A DNA stretch of 19,046 nt from Pseudomonadota bacterium (GTDB taxonomy: Bacteria; Pseudomonadota; Gammaproteobacteria; Xanthomonadales; Xanthomonadaceae), in contig JAEXBT010000200.1 of NCBI GenBank assembly GCA_023393895.1, positions 1 through 19,046 on the forward strand. Reading direction: 5' to 3'. This document shows, one piece after another, positions 7,850 to 15,532 of the stretch. How positions within the stretch are numbered: the stretch's first letter is position 1; each line of letters opens with the position of its first letter. Made by a program: the position numbers and the translations under genes. A model generated the notes under the pieces. It was not told the DNA's origin. It did no database searches and saw nothing but the letters and a program-made list of their open reading frames with translations.

Positions 7850-8209
7850 TCAGGCCGATGCGTTCGCCGGCGCGAGCTCATCGAACGCGCGCAACGCCCC
7901 GGCGGCGTAGATCATCGACGGGCCGGCGCCCATGTAGATGGCCATCGACAGGGTCTCGAGGATCTCCTCGCGGGTAGCGCCAGCCTTGATCGCGGCCTTG
8001 ACGTGGAAGCCGACGCAGCCGTCGCAGCGGGTGGCGATGGCGATTCCGGTGGCGACCAGCTCCTTCGTCTTGACGTCGAGCGCCCCGGGCTTGAGCGACT
8101 CGCGAGCCAGTGCACTGAAGGCGCGCATCGGTTCGGGGGCGCCGGCGCGCAACTTGGCGATGTCGGCGTTCAAGCCTTCGATCAGGCCGGGGAAGGATTG
8201 CAGGCTCAT
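7850..8209 (-). CDS. Carboxymuconolactone decarboxylase/AhpD-like disulfide reductase
   Basis: A 119-residue all-helical CMD-family protein. It has the AhpD catalytic signature E-X11-C-X2-C-X3-H exactly: Glu50, Cys62, Cys65, His69. AhpD proteins reduce peroxiredoxin partners or act as thiol-based peroxidases, so a redox role is better supported than decarboxylation. It follows trxC by 15 bases, starts at ATG 8209 after a good AGGAG, and is followed by the DUF442 gene 15 bases later. No peroxiredoxin partner gene is present in the window; thioredoxin 2 next door is a natural electron donor, by inference. No signal peptide, so cytoplasmic. Confidence 0.9.
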   Translation of the reverse strand: MSLQSFPGLIEGLNADIAKLRAGAPEPMRAFSALARESLKPGALDVKTKELVATGIAIATRCDGCVGFHVKAAIKAGATREEILETLSMAIYMGAGPSMIYAAGALRAFDELAPANASA

Positions 8210-8224
8210 CTGGAACTCCTGGGG

Positions 8225-8659
8225 TCAAAGATGCTGGCGCGTCCAGCGCACGATGTCGGTGGCAGCCATCGCGCCCGCCTGTCTCGCGATCTCGCGCCCG
8301 TGCCGGAACAGGATCAGGGTGGGGATACTGCGGATGGCATGGCGCTGTGCAAGCGTGGGTTCGGACTGGGTATCGACCTTCGCAAGGCGCACCACGGGTT
8401 CGAGTTCACGCGCGGCGGCCTCGAACTGCGGCGCCATCATCCGGCACGGACCACACCACGGCGCCCAGAAATCGACCAGCAGCGGCAGTTCGCTGCGATC
8501 GGCGTGCGCGGCGAAATGATCGATCCCGAGAACCAGCGGCGTGCCGGTGAAGAGCGGCTCGCCGCAACGCCCGCAATTCGGCGCGTCGGCAAGGCGTTCG
8601 GCGGGCACGCGGTTGATCGCATGGCAATGCGGGCAGGCGGTCTGGATCGGTGGGTTCAT
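8225..8659 (-). CDS. trxC: Thioredoxin 2 (zinc-binding TrxC type)
   Basis: A 144-residue thioredoxin with an N-terminal zinc-ribbon typical of TrxC: cysteines 9, 12, 29 and 32 as two CxxC pairs. The thioredoxin domain carries WCGPC with Cys69 and Cys72, and the cis-proline in RSIPTLILF. It reduces disulfides in the cytoplasm and can also take persulfide sulfur from thiols. I chose ATG 8659 from E. coli TrxC length (139 residues); a longer in-frame stretch upstream overlaps the DUF2798 gene and looks like noise. It is 4 bases past the DUF2798 stop, with a poor Shine-Dalgarno sequence, so coupling is likely. Placement in a sulfide operon suggests a role in recycling protein persulfides (inference). 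Confidence 0.94.
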   Translation of the reverse strand: MNPPIQTACPHCHAINRVPAERLADAPNCGRCGEPLFTGTPLVLGIDHFAAHADRSELPLLVDFWAPWCGPCRMMAPQFEAAARELEPVVRLAKVDTQSEPTLAQRHAIRSIPTLILFRHGREIARQAGAMAATDIVRWTRQHL

Positions 8660-8663
8660 GGGC

Positions 8664-8912
8664 TCAGGCTCTGGGCGTTTCGAGATGACGGGCCAACCAG
8701 CGCCGCAGTGGTGGCGAAAGCAATGCGATCGCAGGCGTGGCCACGCCCCAGGCCAGCGCCCAGCGCGTGAGCCAGCGCATCGCCAAGCCCGCACTGCCAT
8801 CATCGAAGACCAGGGTGATGGCAAGCGTGACGACGCCAGTCATCGCCAGCCCCATCAGCAGCGCGAAGGCCCACGGGAACCAGCGCGCGGGCAGACGCGT
8901 CGGCTGCATCAT
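8664..8912 (-). CDS. DUF2798 small membrane protein
   Basis: An 82-residue protein with two hydrophobic segments (about 12-35 and 49-66) and basic ends, matching DUF2798 as I recall it (LPARW near the start, then two membrane helices). Function unknown. Its ATG overlaps the stop of the c-haem lipoprotein gene by four bases (ATGA), so the two are translationally coupled. A second ATG follows immediately. Only 4 bases separate it from trxC. Its place after an RND pump and a haem lipoprotein suggests an inner-membrane accessory part, but no residue indicates a reaction. Confidence 0.8.
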   Translation of the reverse strand: MMQPTRLPARWFPWAFALLMGLAMTGVVTLAITLVFDDGSAGLAMRWLTRWALAWGVATPAIALLSPPLRRWLARHLETPRA

Positions 8913-9529
8913 GGCGCCGGCACCTCCACCCACAAGCCGCCGCGCAGGTCGCCGGGTTTGAAACCGGTGGCCGCGTCGTCCGGATAGTGCCGGACCAGCG
9001 CGGAACGCACAGGCTCCGCGATGTTCTCGCCATGGCAGGCCAGGCACGCCGGCACGATTTCGATCGCCTTCATCGTGCGCAACGCGACCCCGGCCGGAAG
9101 GCCGTCTGACTGGCGGAATGCCAGCTCTGCGACGGGCAGACCCGTACCGGCACGCGCCTGCAGTTCGCGGACCGCCTCGGCCTGCCAGCCCTGCGCCCGG
9201 TTCACCGGGTTGCGCACGCGCCCGGGTACCGGCACGCGGCCGACGCGCAAGCCATGGGCCTCGCCAACCGCTGCGGCGATGGCGGGCGCCTCGGCGTGAC
9301 AAAAATCTATCGCGGCCTCCGGGCCACCTTCGGACATGCGCGCTTTCAGCGCCGTCTGCAGTGTTTCCGACAGGTCCTCGGCGGCGGCCTGTGCGCGGGT
9401 CGCGGCCTCACCATGCGTGACCACCGACGCAGCGGCCGCGGCAACCGGTGGCTCGGGCGTGGCTTCGTTGCGCGGGGAACAGGCGGCGAGCAGCAGGATG
9501 GCGACACCCGCCAGCGTCGATCGGATCAT
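8909..9529 (-). CDS. DUF3365 c-type haem lipoprotein
   Basis: A 206-residue lipoprotein (LLLAAC, Cys17) with an Ala/Pro-rich linker and a DUF3365 (Tll0287-like) domain from about residue 45. One c-type haem site, CLACH, gives Cys162, Cys165 and His166 for covalent haem attachment, so the protein must lie on the periplasmic side. The domain resembles PAS-like sensory or redox haem folds. It could pass electrons or sense a gas or sulfur species. The start at ATG 9529 overlaps the RND pump stop by four bases, and its stop overlaps the DUF2798 start by four bases. The coupling to a pump gene is unusual. A much longer frame upstream runs over the RND gene and is rejected. Confidence 0.9.
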   Translation of the reverse strand: MIRSTLAGVAILLLAACSPRNEATPEPPVAAAAASVVTHGEAATRAQAAAEDLSETLQTALKARMSEGGPEAAIDFCHAEAPAIAAAVGEAHGLRVGRVPVPGRVRNPVNRAQGWQAEAVRELQARAGTGLPVAELAFRQSDGLPAGVALRTMKAIEIVPACLACHGENIAEPVRSALVRHYPDDAATGFKPGDLRGGLWVEVPAP

Positions 9530-12500
9530 GCGGAAATCTCCTTGCCGTACTGGCGTTTCAGCAGCACGTAGTAGAGGACGGGGATGACGACCAGGGTCAG
9601 CACGGTACTGACCAGGATGCCGAAGATCAGCGAGATGGCGAGGCCGTTGAAGATCGGGTCGTCGAGGATGAAGAAGGCACCGAGCATCGCGGCGACACCC
9701 GTCAGCGCGATGGGTTTCGCGCGCACCGCGCAGGCATCGATGACCGCATCGACCAATGGCACCCCGCGCGCGGTCTCCTGGTTGATGAAATCGACCAGCA
9801 GGATGGAGTTGCGCACGATGATGCCGGCCAGCGCGATCATCCCGATCATGCTGGTCGCGGTGAACTGCGCGCCGAGCAGCGCATGGCCCGGCATCACCCC
9901 GATCACCGTCAGCGGGATCGGCGCCATGATCACCAGCGGCACCAGGTAGCTGCGGAACTGCGCCACCACCAGCAGGTAGATCAGCACCATGCCGGCGGCG
10001 TAGGCGATGCCCATGTCGCGGAAGGTCTCGTAGGTGATCTGCCATTCGCCATCCCACTTCACCGCATAACGGCTGGTGTCGGCGGGCTGCGTGATGAAGG
10101 TCTGCGCGAGGCTCTTGCCGGCCACCGGCGCACCTCTCAACTGGCCGACGATGTCGAACATGCCGTACAGGGGGCTGTCGAGCGTGCCCGCCTCGTCACC
10201 CATCACGTAGGCCACCGGCAGGCCGTCCTTGTGATGGATCGCGCCATCCCAGCCGCTGCGTTGCACGGTCACCAGTTCGGACAGCGGCACCAGTTGCCCC
10301 TGCCCGCCTCGCATCTGCATCGACAATAGGCCGTCAATCGAGGCCTGTGCATCGGCCGGCAGGCGCAGGCGCACCGGGCGCGGATAGCGCGATGCACCGT
10401 CGTGCACGAAGGTGGCATCCATCCCGGCAACGCCCAGTGCGATCGCATCGGCGATGGCCGACTGCGGCACGCCCAGGCGCGCGGCGCGCACGCGATCGAT
10501 CGCGATGGTTTCGCGCGGCGCTTCGGTCTCGACGCTGGTGTCGATGTCGACGATTCCCTCGGTCCTGGCGAAGTGGTCGCGTGCGATCGCCCGCGCGATA
10601 CGGCGCTGGCCAGCGTAGTCGGGCCCGTAGACCTCGGCGACCAGCGGCGAGAGCACCGGTGGGCCCGGCGGCACTTCGACCACCTTCACCGAAGCGCCGT
10701 AACGCTCGCCGATCCTGGCCAGCGCGGGGCGGATGGCGCGCGCGATGTCGTGGCTCTGTCGGTCGCGTTCGTGTTTGTCCACGAGATTCACCTGCAGGTC
10801 ACCGACGTTCGCGCCGCTGCGCAGGAAGTACTGGCGCACCAGACCGTTGAAGTTGATCGGTGCGGCGGTGCCGGCATAGCCCTGGTAATCCAGCACCTCG
10901 GGCACGGTGTCTAGTTGCGCGGCTAGCTCCGTTAGCAGCGCATGGGTGCGCTCCAGCGGGCTGCCCTCCGGCATGTCGACGACGACCTGCACCTCGGACT
11001 TGTTGTCGAACGGCAGCATCTTCAGCACCACCAGCTTCACCACCGCCAGTGAGGCGGCCAGCAGCACCAGCAGCGCCATCGATGCGAACAGCAGGCCGCG
11101 TTTGCGGCCCGCGCGCTCACCGACCAGGAAAGGGGACATCACCCGCGAGAACAGCCGGTGCAAACGGCCTTGCGATTGTGGCTCGTGGGCATGATCCGCG
11201 CCGTCCCCTGCATGGACGTGGCGGCCCAGCAGCTTCAGCGACAGCCACGGGGTCACGATCAGTGCGATGGCCAGCGAAAGCAGCATGCCGACCGAGGCAT
11301 TGATCGGGATCGGGCGCATGTACGGACCCATCAGCCCGGACACGAAGGCCATCGGCATCAGCGCGGCGATCACGGTGAAGGTGGCGAGGATGGTCGGGCC
11401 GCCGACTTCGTCCACTGCCGGCGGGATCGCCTCGCGCAACGTCTTCCCCCCCATCGCCATGTGCCGGTGGATGTTTTCGACCACCACGATCGCGTCATCG
11501 ACGAGGATGCCGATCGAGAATATCAGCGCGAACAGCGAGACGCGGTTGAGGGTGAAACCCATCACCTTCGATGCGAAGAGCGTCAGCGCCAGCGTCAGGA
11601 TGACCGCGGCGCCGACCACGATCGCCTCGCGCCAGCCGAGTGCGAACAGCACCAGCAGCACCACCGAGGCGGTCGCGAACAGCAGCTTCTGGATCAGCTT
11701 CCGCGCCTTGTCGGTCGCGGTCAGACCGTAGTCGCGGGTCACGCTGACCTGCACGCCGTCGGGGATCAGTTCGCCCTTCACCGCCTCGATGCGACGCGCC
11801 ACCGCGGAGGTGATGTCGGCCGCGTTGCTGCCGGGTTTCTTGGCGATGGCGATCGTCACCGCCGGAGCGATGCCGGCCTTCGGGCCCGCGCGGTTCGGCG
11901 GTGCGCCGTGCCAGGCATACCGGCTGGCGAGATCGCCGCGCGCCTCGACACGGGCGACATCCGACAGCAGCAACGGCTTGCCGTCGCGCGCGCCAATCAC
12001 CAGCTGCGCGACGTCCTCGCCGCTGGCGAGGAATTGGCCGGCGGTGACCGGCACCGCACCGGCCGCGGCATCGACGCGATCACCCACCTGGCGCACCGCA
12101 TTGGCCGCCTGCAGGGCCTGCACCAGGTCAGCCTGCGCGAGCGCATACGCGGCCAGGCGCGCGGGATCGAGGGTGACCTGCACCACGCGTTCGGGCGCGC
12201 CGATGGTGTAGATGTCGCGGGTGCCCGGAATGCGCTTGAGGTCGGCTTCCAGCGTGTGCGCGACCTCGGCCAGTGCGGTGGCATCGGTGGCCGGTTCGTC
12301 ACTCCACAGGGTCAGCGCCATCACCGGCACGTCGTCGATGCCCTTGGGCTTGACGATCGGCTGGCCGACGCCGGCGTTGGGCGGCAGCCAGTCCTGGTTG
12401 GAGAACACCTGGTTGTAGAGGCGCACCAGCGCCGGCTGGCGCTCGACACCGACCTGGTACTCGACGGTCAACACCGCCATGCCCGGGCGGCTGATCGAAT

Positions 12501-12777
12501 AGACGTGCTTGACGCCCTCGATCTCGGAAAGCTTCTGTTCCAGCGGCGAAGCCACCAGCTGCTCGACATCGCGCGCACTGGCGCCGTTGAACGGCACGAT
12601 GACGTTGGCCATCGTCACATCGATCTGCGGCTCTTCCTCGCGCGGGGTGATCATCACTGCCAGCAGGCCGAGCAGCAGTCCCATGATCGCGAGGATCGGG
12701 GTGAGCGGATTGGCCTGGAAGGCGGCGGCCAGCCGCCCGGAGATGCCGAACTTCCTCGGTCGCGTGGCGTCAGTCAT
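9526..12777 (-). CDS. RND-family inner-membrane efflux transporter
   Basis: A 1083-residue resistance-nodulation-division pump, proton-driven, acting from the periplasm or inner membrane. TM1 lies around 26-44, followed by the REEEP motif; the TM4 acids are Asp427-Asp428 in LVDDAIVVVENI. In TM10 the position of AcrB Lys940 is Arg989 (VRNSILLVDF). Two large periplasmic loops (about 45-360 and 590-915) are present. A His-rich stretch (His520, 522, 529, 531, 540) lies in the cytoplasmic linker after TM6. I chose ATG 12777: it overlaps the adaptor gene by eight bases; a longer frame to 12849 is not credible. No TolC-type outer-membrane gene is nearby. The substrate cannot be read from sequence; the operon suggests a sulfide-related compound. 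Confidence 0.95.
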   Translation of the reverse strand: MTDATRPRKFGISGRLAAAFQANPLTPILAIMGLLLGLLAVMITPREEEPQIDVTMANVIVPFNGASARDVEQLVASPLEQKLSEIEGVKHVYSISRPGMAVLTVEYQVGVERQPALVRLYNQVFSNQDWLPPNAGVGQPIVKPKGIDDVPVMALTLWSDEPATDATALAEVAHTLEADLKRIPGTRDIYTIGAPERVVQVTLDPARLAAYALAQADLVQALQAANAVRQVGDRVDAAAGAVPVTAGQFLASGEDVAQLVIGARDGKPLLLSDVARVEARGDLASRYAWHGAPPNRAGPKAGIAPAVTIAIAKKPGSNAADITSAVARRIEAVKGELIPDGVQVSVTRDYGLTATDKARKLIQKLLFATASVVLLVLFALGWREAIVVGAAVILTLALTLFASKVMGFTLNRVSLFALIFSIGILVDDAIVVVENIHRHMAMGGKTLREAIPPAVDEVGGPTILATFTVIAALMPMAFVSGLMGPYMRPIPINASVGMLLSLAIALIVTPWLSLKLLGRHVHAGDGADHAHEPQSQGRLHRLFSRVMSPFLVGERAGRKRGLLFASMALLVLLAASLAVVKLVVLKMLPFDNKSEVQVVVDMPEGSPLERTHALLTELAAQLDTVPEVLDYQGYAGTAAPINFNGLVRQYFLRSGANVGDLQVNLVDKHERDRQSHDIARAIRPALARIGERYGASVKVVEVPPGPPVLSPLVAEVYGPDYAGQRRIARAIARDHFARTEGIVDIDTSVETEAPRETIAIDRVRAARLGVPQSAIADAIALGVAGMDATFVHDGASRYPRPVRLRLPADAQASIDGLLSMQMRGGQGQLVPLSELVTVQRSGWDGAIHHKDGLPVAYVMGDEAGTLDSPLYGMFDIVGQLRGAPVAGKSLAQTFITQPADTSRYAVKWDGEWQITYETFRDMGIAYAAGMVLIYLLVVAQFRSYLVPLVIMAPIPLTVIGVMPGHALLGAQFTATSMIGMIALAGIIVRNSILLVDFINQETARGVPLVDAVIDACAVRAKPIALTGVAAMLGAFFILDDPIFNGLAISLIFGILVSTVLTLVVIPVLYYVLLKRQYGKEISA

Positions 12778-13864
12778 GCGCCTCGCCCATCGCATCGCGC
12801 TGCGCGGCAATCGCGCGGGTGGCGGCAACCGGATCGCGGGCCACAGCATCCCCGACGGCGAGGCCGGAAATCACTTCGACCTCCTCGCCATGGCGCGCGC
12901 CCAGCCGCAGTTGGCGCAGCAGCAAGCGACCCTCGTGCAGCACGTAGGCACCGGAGAGCTCGCCACGCTGGATGATCGCGGACACCGGAATCCGCACCAC
13001 GCCGCGCGATTCGCCGGCGGGCGCCGATGCCGCATCGAACACCACCTTGGCGGTGCTGCCCGGTGCCGGCAAAGGATTCAGGTCGGGCAAGCGCACGCGC
13101 ACGTTGACGCTGTGGCTGGCGACATCCGCGGCGGGAAACACGGTGACGTCCGCGGGGATGACCTCGCGGCCATCGGGCAGCACGACGCGCGCGCGCGGAT
13201 CGCGGCGGATCGTCTCGGCCTGTCCCTGTGGCACCGCAACCTCGATGCGCAGCTCGCCCGGCGCGTACACGCTCATCAGCGGCTGGCCGGGCGCGACGGT
13301 CTCGCCGGGTTCGACGTCGCGACGCGCGACCACGCCGGCGAACGGCGCGCGCACCACGGTGTAATCGGCCTGCTGGCTCGCCTGCGCCAGCTGCGCCCGC
13401 GCGGCATCACGGGCGGCGCGGGCGGCATCGCGGGCGGCGCGCGCCTGGTCGAGCTGCAGCTTCGACACGTACTGCCCGCCGGACAGCGCCGCGTAGCGCT
13501 GGTAGGTGCGATCGGCCTCGGCGGCGGCGGCTTCGGCAGCGCGCAACTGCGCACGTGCGGTATTGGCACCGGCCTGCTGCTCGACGGCGGTGATCCGCAG
13601 CAGCACCGTGCCGGCACCGACGCGGTCATTCACGTCGACGTTCACCGCGGTGACGCGCCCCGCGGTCTGCGCCGAGACATCCGCGCGACGCACCGCCTCG
13701 ACCACGCCATCCCATCCGCGACCAGATAGCGTGGTGCCCGCGCCGACCTTGAACGTGGCGATGTCCTTGACCGGCGGGATCACGGTGGCGGCATCGTCAT
13801 TGCCGCAGGCGGCAAGCGTCAGCAGCGCCAGCGCCAGCGCGCCTGTGCGGAGCAGCGGCATCAT
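12770..13864 (-). CDS. RND periplasmic adaptor (membrane fusion) lipoprotein
   Basis: A 364-residue adaptor of the HlyD/AcrA type, anchored by a lipid at Cys20 (LTLAAC). In order: barrel-sandwich half (about 45-90, VSAQTAGRVTAVNV), an alpha-helical hairpin (about 95-165) rich in Ala/Arg heptads, returning lipoyl half (APFAGVVARRDVEPGETV), then beta-barrel and membrane-proximal domains. It links the pump to an outer-membrane channel. It starts after AAGGA; ATG 13861 has better spacing than ATG 13864, so the true start may be three bases later. The end overlaps the pump start by eight bases. The helical hairpin holds a 21-bp tandem duplication. It follows the DUF2892 gene by eight bases. Confidence 0.94.
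   Translation of the reverse strand: MMPLLRTGALALALLTLAACGNDDAATVIPPVKDIATFKVGAGTTLSGRGWDGVVEAVRRADVSAQTAGRVTAVNVDVNDRVGAGTVLLRITAVEQQAGANTARAQLRAAEAAAAEADRTYQRYAALSGGQYVSKLQLDQARAARDAARAARDAARAQLAQASQQADYTVVRAPFAGVVARRDVEPGETVAPGQPLMSVYAPGELRIEVAVPQGQAETIRRDPRARVVLPDGREVIPADVTVFPAADVASHSVNVRVRLPDLNPLPAPGSTAKVVFDAASAPAGESRGVVRIPVSAIIQRGELSGAYVLHEGRLLLRQLRLGARHGEEVEVISGLAVGDAVARDPVAATRAIAAQRDAMGEAHD
13401..13442 (-). repeat. Two tandem 21-bp units in the adaptor helical hairpin
   Basis: Two adjacent 21-base units differing at two positions encode an AARDAAR heptad twice. This looks like an in-frame duplication that lengthens the coiled-coil hairpin by one heptad. Confidence 0.6.
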
Positions 13865-13872
13865 CGACTCCT

Positions 13873-14088
13873 TCAGCGGCCGCAGGCGGCACCGGCGCCG
13901 TTCTTGCCGAAGCCGAGCTTCGCCATGACCTTGCCGGCCGGGCAGAAGCCGGTGAACGCGGACTGGAAGAGGTTGAATCCGATGAACACGGTCAACCAGA
14001 ACCAGTCGGGATGGACGAACTTGGTCAGCAGGATGCTGATGATGATCATCACGCCGGCAAAGGCCATGATCGCGCGGTCGAGACTCAT
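13873..14088 (-). CDS. DUF2892 (YgaP-like) two-helix membrane protein
   Basis: A 71-residue protein with two predicted membrane helices (about 6-22 and 29-46) and the family segment FNLFQSAFTGFCP followed by a Gly-rich tail (two cysteines: Cys49 and Cys69). In E. coli YgaP the same domain is fused to a rhodanese; here the rhodanese is a separate gene on the other side of the promoter. It lies 50 bases after sqr and starts at ATG 14088 with AGGAGC about 6 bases upstream. DUF2892 proteins are common beside SQR and persulfide genes and may carry sulfur species or anchor enzymes at the membrane; this is not proven. Confidence 0.88.
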   Translation of the reverse strand: MSLDRAIMAFAGVMIIISILLTKFVHPDWFWLTVFIGFNLFQSAFTGFCPAGKVMAKLGFGKNGAGAACGR

Positions 14089-14138
14089 GGAAACGCTCCT
14101 ATTGGAATACGGGGTATCAGGGGATGGTTGGACGCCAC

Positions 14139-15428
14139 TCAGGACGAGCGCTTCACGTCCTTCAGGCGCTCGATGCCGAGCAGGCCGAGGATGTGCTTCT
14201 CGTAGATCGGTTCCGAAGTTCCCGTGCGCATCTTGTAGAGGAAGTACTTCTCGAAGCCGATCTTGGCCAGGTGCACCCACTTGCCGATTCGGGTCCAGGT
14301 GACGTTGCGTGGCGGGATCTGTGGCAGCGCCACGAAGGCCGCGCCCGTATCGCCCATGTCGGCCAGGCAGACCGCGTTCCACGTGCCCTCATAGTCCGGC
14401 GTATCGCCCTTCAGTTCGGCATCGATGTTCCGGACGATGGTGGTGACCATCGACTCGATCATGAATCCGGTCTTCGGTGCGCCGGTCGGGATCGGGGTCG
14501 GTTCCACCGGCGGAATTGCCACACAGACACCGGCCGAGAAGATCTTCGGGTACTTCGGGCTGCGCTGGTGCTTGTCGACGATGACGAAGCCGCGCGGGTT
14601 GCACAGGCCCTCGACTGCGGCGACCGCATCGACGCCCTTGAACGCCGGCAGCAGCATCGCGAACTTGAACGGCACCGTCTGCGCCTCGAGCGGCTGGCCC
14701 TTGGCATCGTGCGGCAACACGTCCATCTCGCCGTCACGCACCTCGGTGACCTTGCTGTTGTCGAACCACTTGATGTGGCGCTGGCGCAGCTCGGACTCCA
14801 TCAGGCTCTTGGAATCACCGACGCCACCCAGGCCCATGTGGCCGATGTAGGGTTCGCTGGTGACGAAGGTCATTGGCACCTTGTCGCGCAGCTTGCGCCG
14901 GCGCAGGTCGGCATCGACGATCATCGCGAATTCGTAGGCCGGGCCGAAGCAGCTCGCGCCCTGCACCGCGCCGATCACCAACGGACCGGGGTTCTTCAGG
15001 AATTCCTGATACTGCGTCCACGCGTGCGCGGCATGCGGCGTGGTGCATACCGATTGGGTATAGCCGCCTTCGGGGCCGGTACCCGGCACTTCCTCGAACG
15101 CCAACTTGGGACCGGTGGCGATCAGCAGGTAGTCGTAATCGATGCGCTCGCCGCTGCCGGTCACGACCGCATTGCCTTCGGCATCGATGGTCTCGACGCC
15201 ATCGGGGATGAAGCGGATGCCGTGCCTGCCGACGTGCTCGCCCACCGGCAGCGTGATCTCGGTTTGTTCGCGCCAGCCGACCGCCAGCCACGGGTTGGAC
15301 GGCGTGAACCCGAACATCGGGCCCTTGCCGATCAGCACCACTTCGTGCGCCTTGCCCAGCAGGTCGCGCGCCTCGTAGGCCGCGCTCATGCCACCCAGTC
15401 CCGCCCCCATCACCACGATCCTTGCCAT
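14139..15428 (-). CDS. sqr: Sulfide:quinone oxidoreductase, type I
   Basis: Oxidises sulfide to sulfane sulfur and reduces membrane quinone with FAD; membrane-associated flavoprotein. At 429 residues it fits the family. FAD-binding VVMGAGLGG (5-13), second dinucleotide region ATGPKLAF, and three cysteines expected for type I, Cys128 (SVCTTPHA), Cys160 (GASCFGP) and Cys354 (NAVCLADMG), at nearly the positions I recall for Acidithiobacillus ferrooxidans SQR (128, 160, 356). Extra Cys276 and Cys302 lie elsewhere. The C-terminus (WVHLAKIGFEKYFLYKM) looks amphipathic for membrane contact. It starts at ATG 15428, with GGAG about 8 bases upstream. First gene of the leftward unit, divergent from the rhodanese gene. 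Confidence 0.93.
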   Translation of the reverse strand: MARIVVMGAGLGGMSAAYEARDLLGKAHEVVLIGKGPMFGFTPSNPWLAVGWREQTEITLPVGEHVGRHGIRFIPDGVETIDAEGNAVVTGSGERIDYDYLLIATGPKLAFEEVPGTGPEGGYTQSVCTTPHAAHAWTQYQEFLKNPGPLVIGAVQGASCFGPAYEFAMIVDADLRRRKLRDKVPMTFVTSEPYIGHMGLGGVGDSKSLMESELRQRHIKWFDNSKVTEVRDGEMDVLPHDAKGQPLEAQTVPFKFAMLLPAFKGVDAVAAVEGLCNPRGFVIVDKHQRSPKYPKIFSAGVCVAIPPVEPTPIPTGAPKTGFMIESMVTTIVRNIDAELKGDTPDYEGTWNAVCLADMGDTGAAFVALPQIPPRNVTWTRIGKWVHLAKIGFEKYFLYKMRTGTSEPIYEKHILGLLGIERLKDVKRSS

Positions 15429-15465
15429 CGCCGTGCTCCGAGCCTGATGAAATTGATTGAGTTCT

Positions 15466-15494
15466 AAATTAGCATTGACTTATATTAGTGTCAA
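15466..15494 (-). promoter_or_regulatory. Candidate sqr promoter
   Basis: TTGACA at 15494-15489 (perfect -35), 17-base spacer, TAATTT at 15471-15466 (3 of 6). The -35 lies in the right arm of the 15475-15494 palindrome, so repressor binding should block it. Confidence 0.5.
15475..15494. promoter_or_regulatory. TTGAC-N10-GTCAA palindrome, likely ArsR-family operator
   Basis: Perfect 5-bp arms in the AT-rich spacer of the divergent sqr and rhodanese genes. The left arm is the rhodanese -35 (TTGACT) and the right arm read on the other strand is the sqr -35 (TTGACA). ArsR repressors typically sit over such short AT-rich dyads. Autoregulation by the ArsR gene two genes away is inferred. Confidence 0.55.
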
Positions 15495-15502
15495 GTGATA
15501 TT
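15475..15502 (+). promoter_or_regulatory. Candidate rhodanese-arsR-dioxygenase promoter
   Basis: TTGACT at 15475-15480 (5 of 6), 16-base spacer, GATATT at 15497-15502 (4 of 6), about 30 bases before the rhodanese start codon. It overlaps the palindrome that would be its operator. Confidence 0.5.
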
Positions 15503-15532
15503 CTGCGCCTGTTTTCCTAGGAGACTCGACCC

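Noticed and set aside
9530..10057. Extension of the DUF3365 gene upstream into the pump gene
   Set aside because: A lipoprotein signal starts at 9529 and the ATGA overlap fits the operon pattern; the extension is pump sequence read out of frame.
11158..12975. A 605-codon plus-strand frame antisense to the RND gene
   Set aside because: His/Asp/Arg-rich shadow of the pump gene; the pump has full-length family motifs on the other strand.
13873..14382. Longer upstream extension of the DUF2892 gene into sqr
   Set aside because: The added 98 residues overlap sqr in another frame and have no resemblance to the family; a good AGGAGC precedes ATG 14088.
15460..15510. ATTC-N8-GAAT type SqrR operator
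   Set aside because: I looked for this pattern in the spacer and did not find both halves at the required distance; the TTGAC/GTCAA dyad is the only good palindrome.
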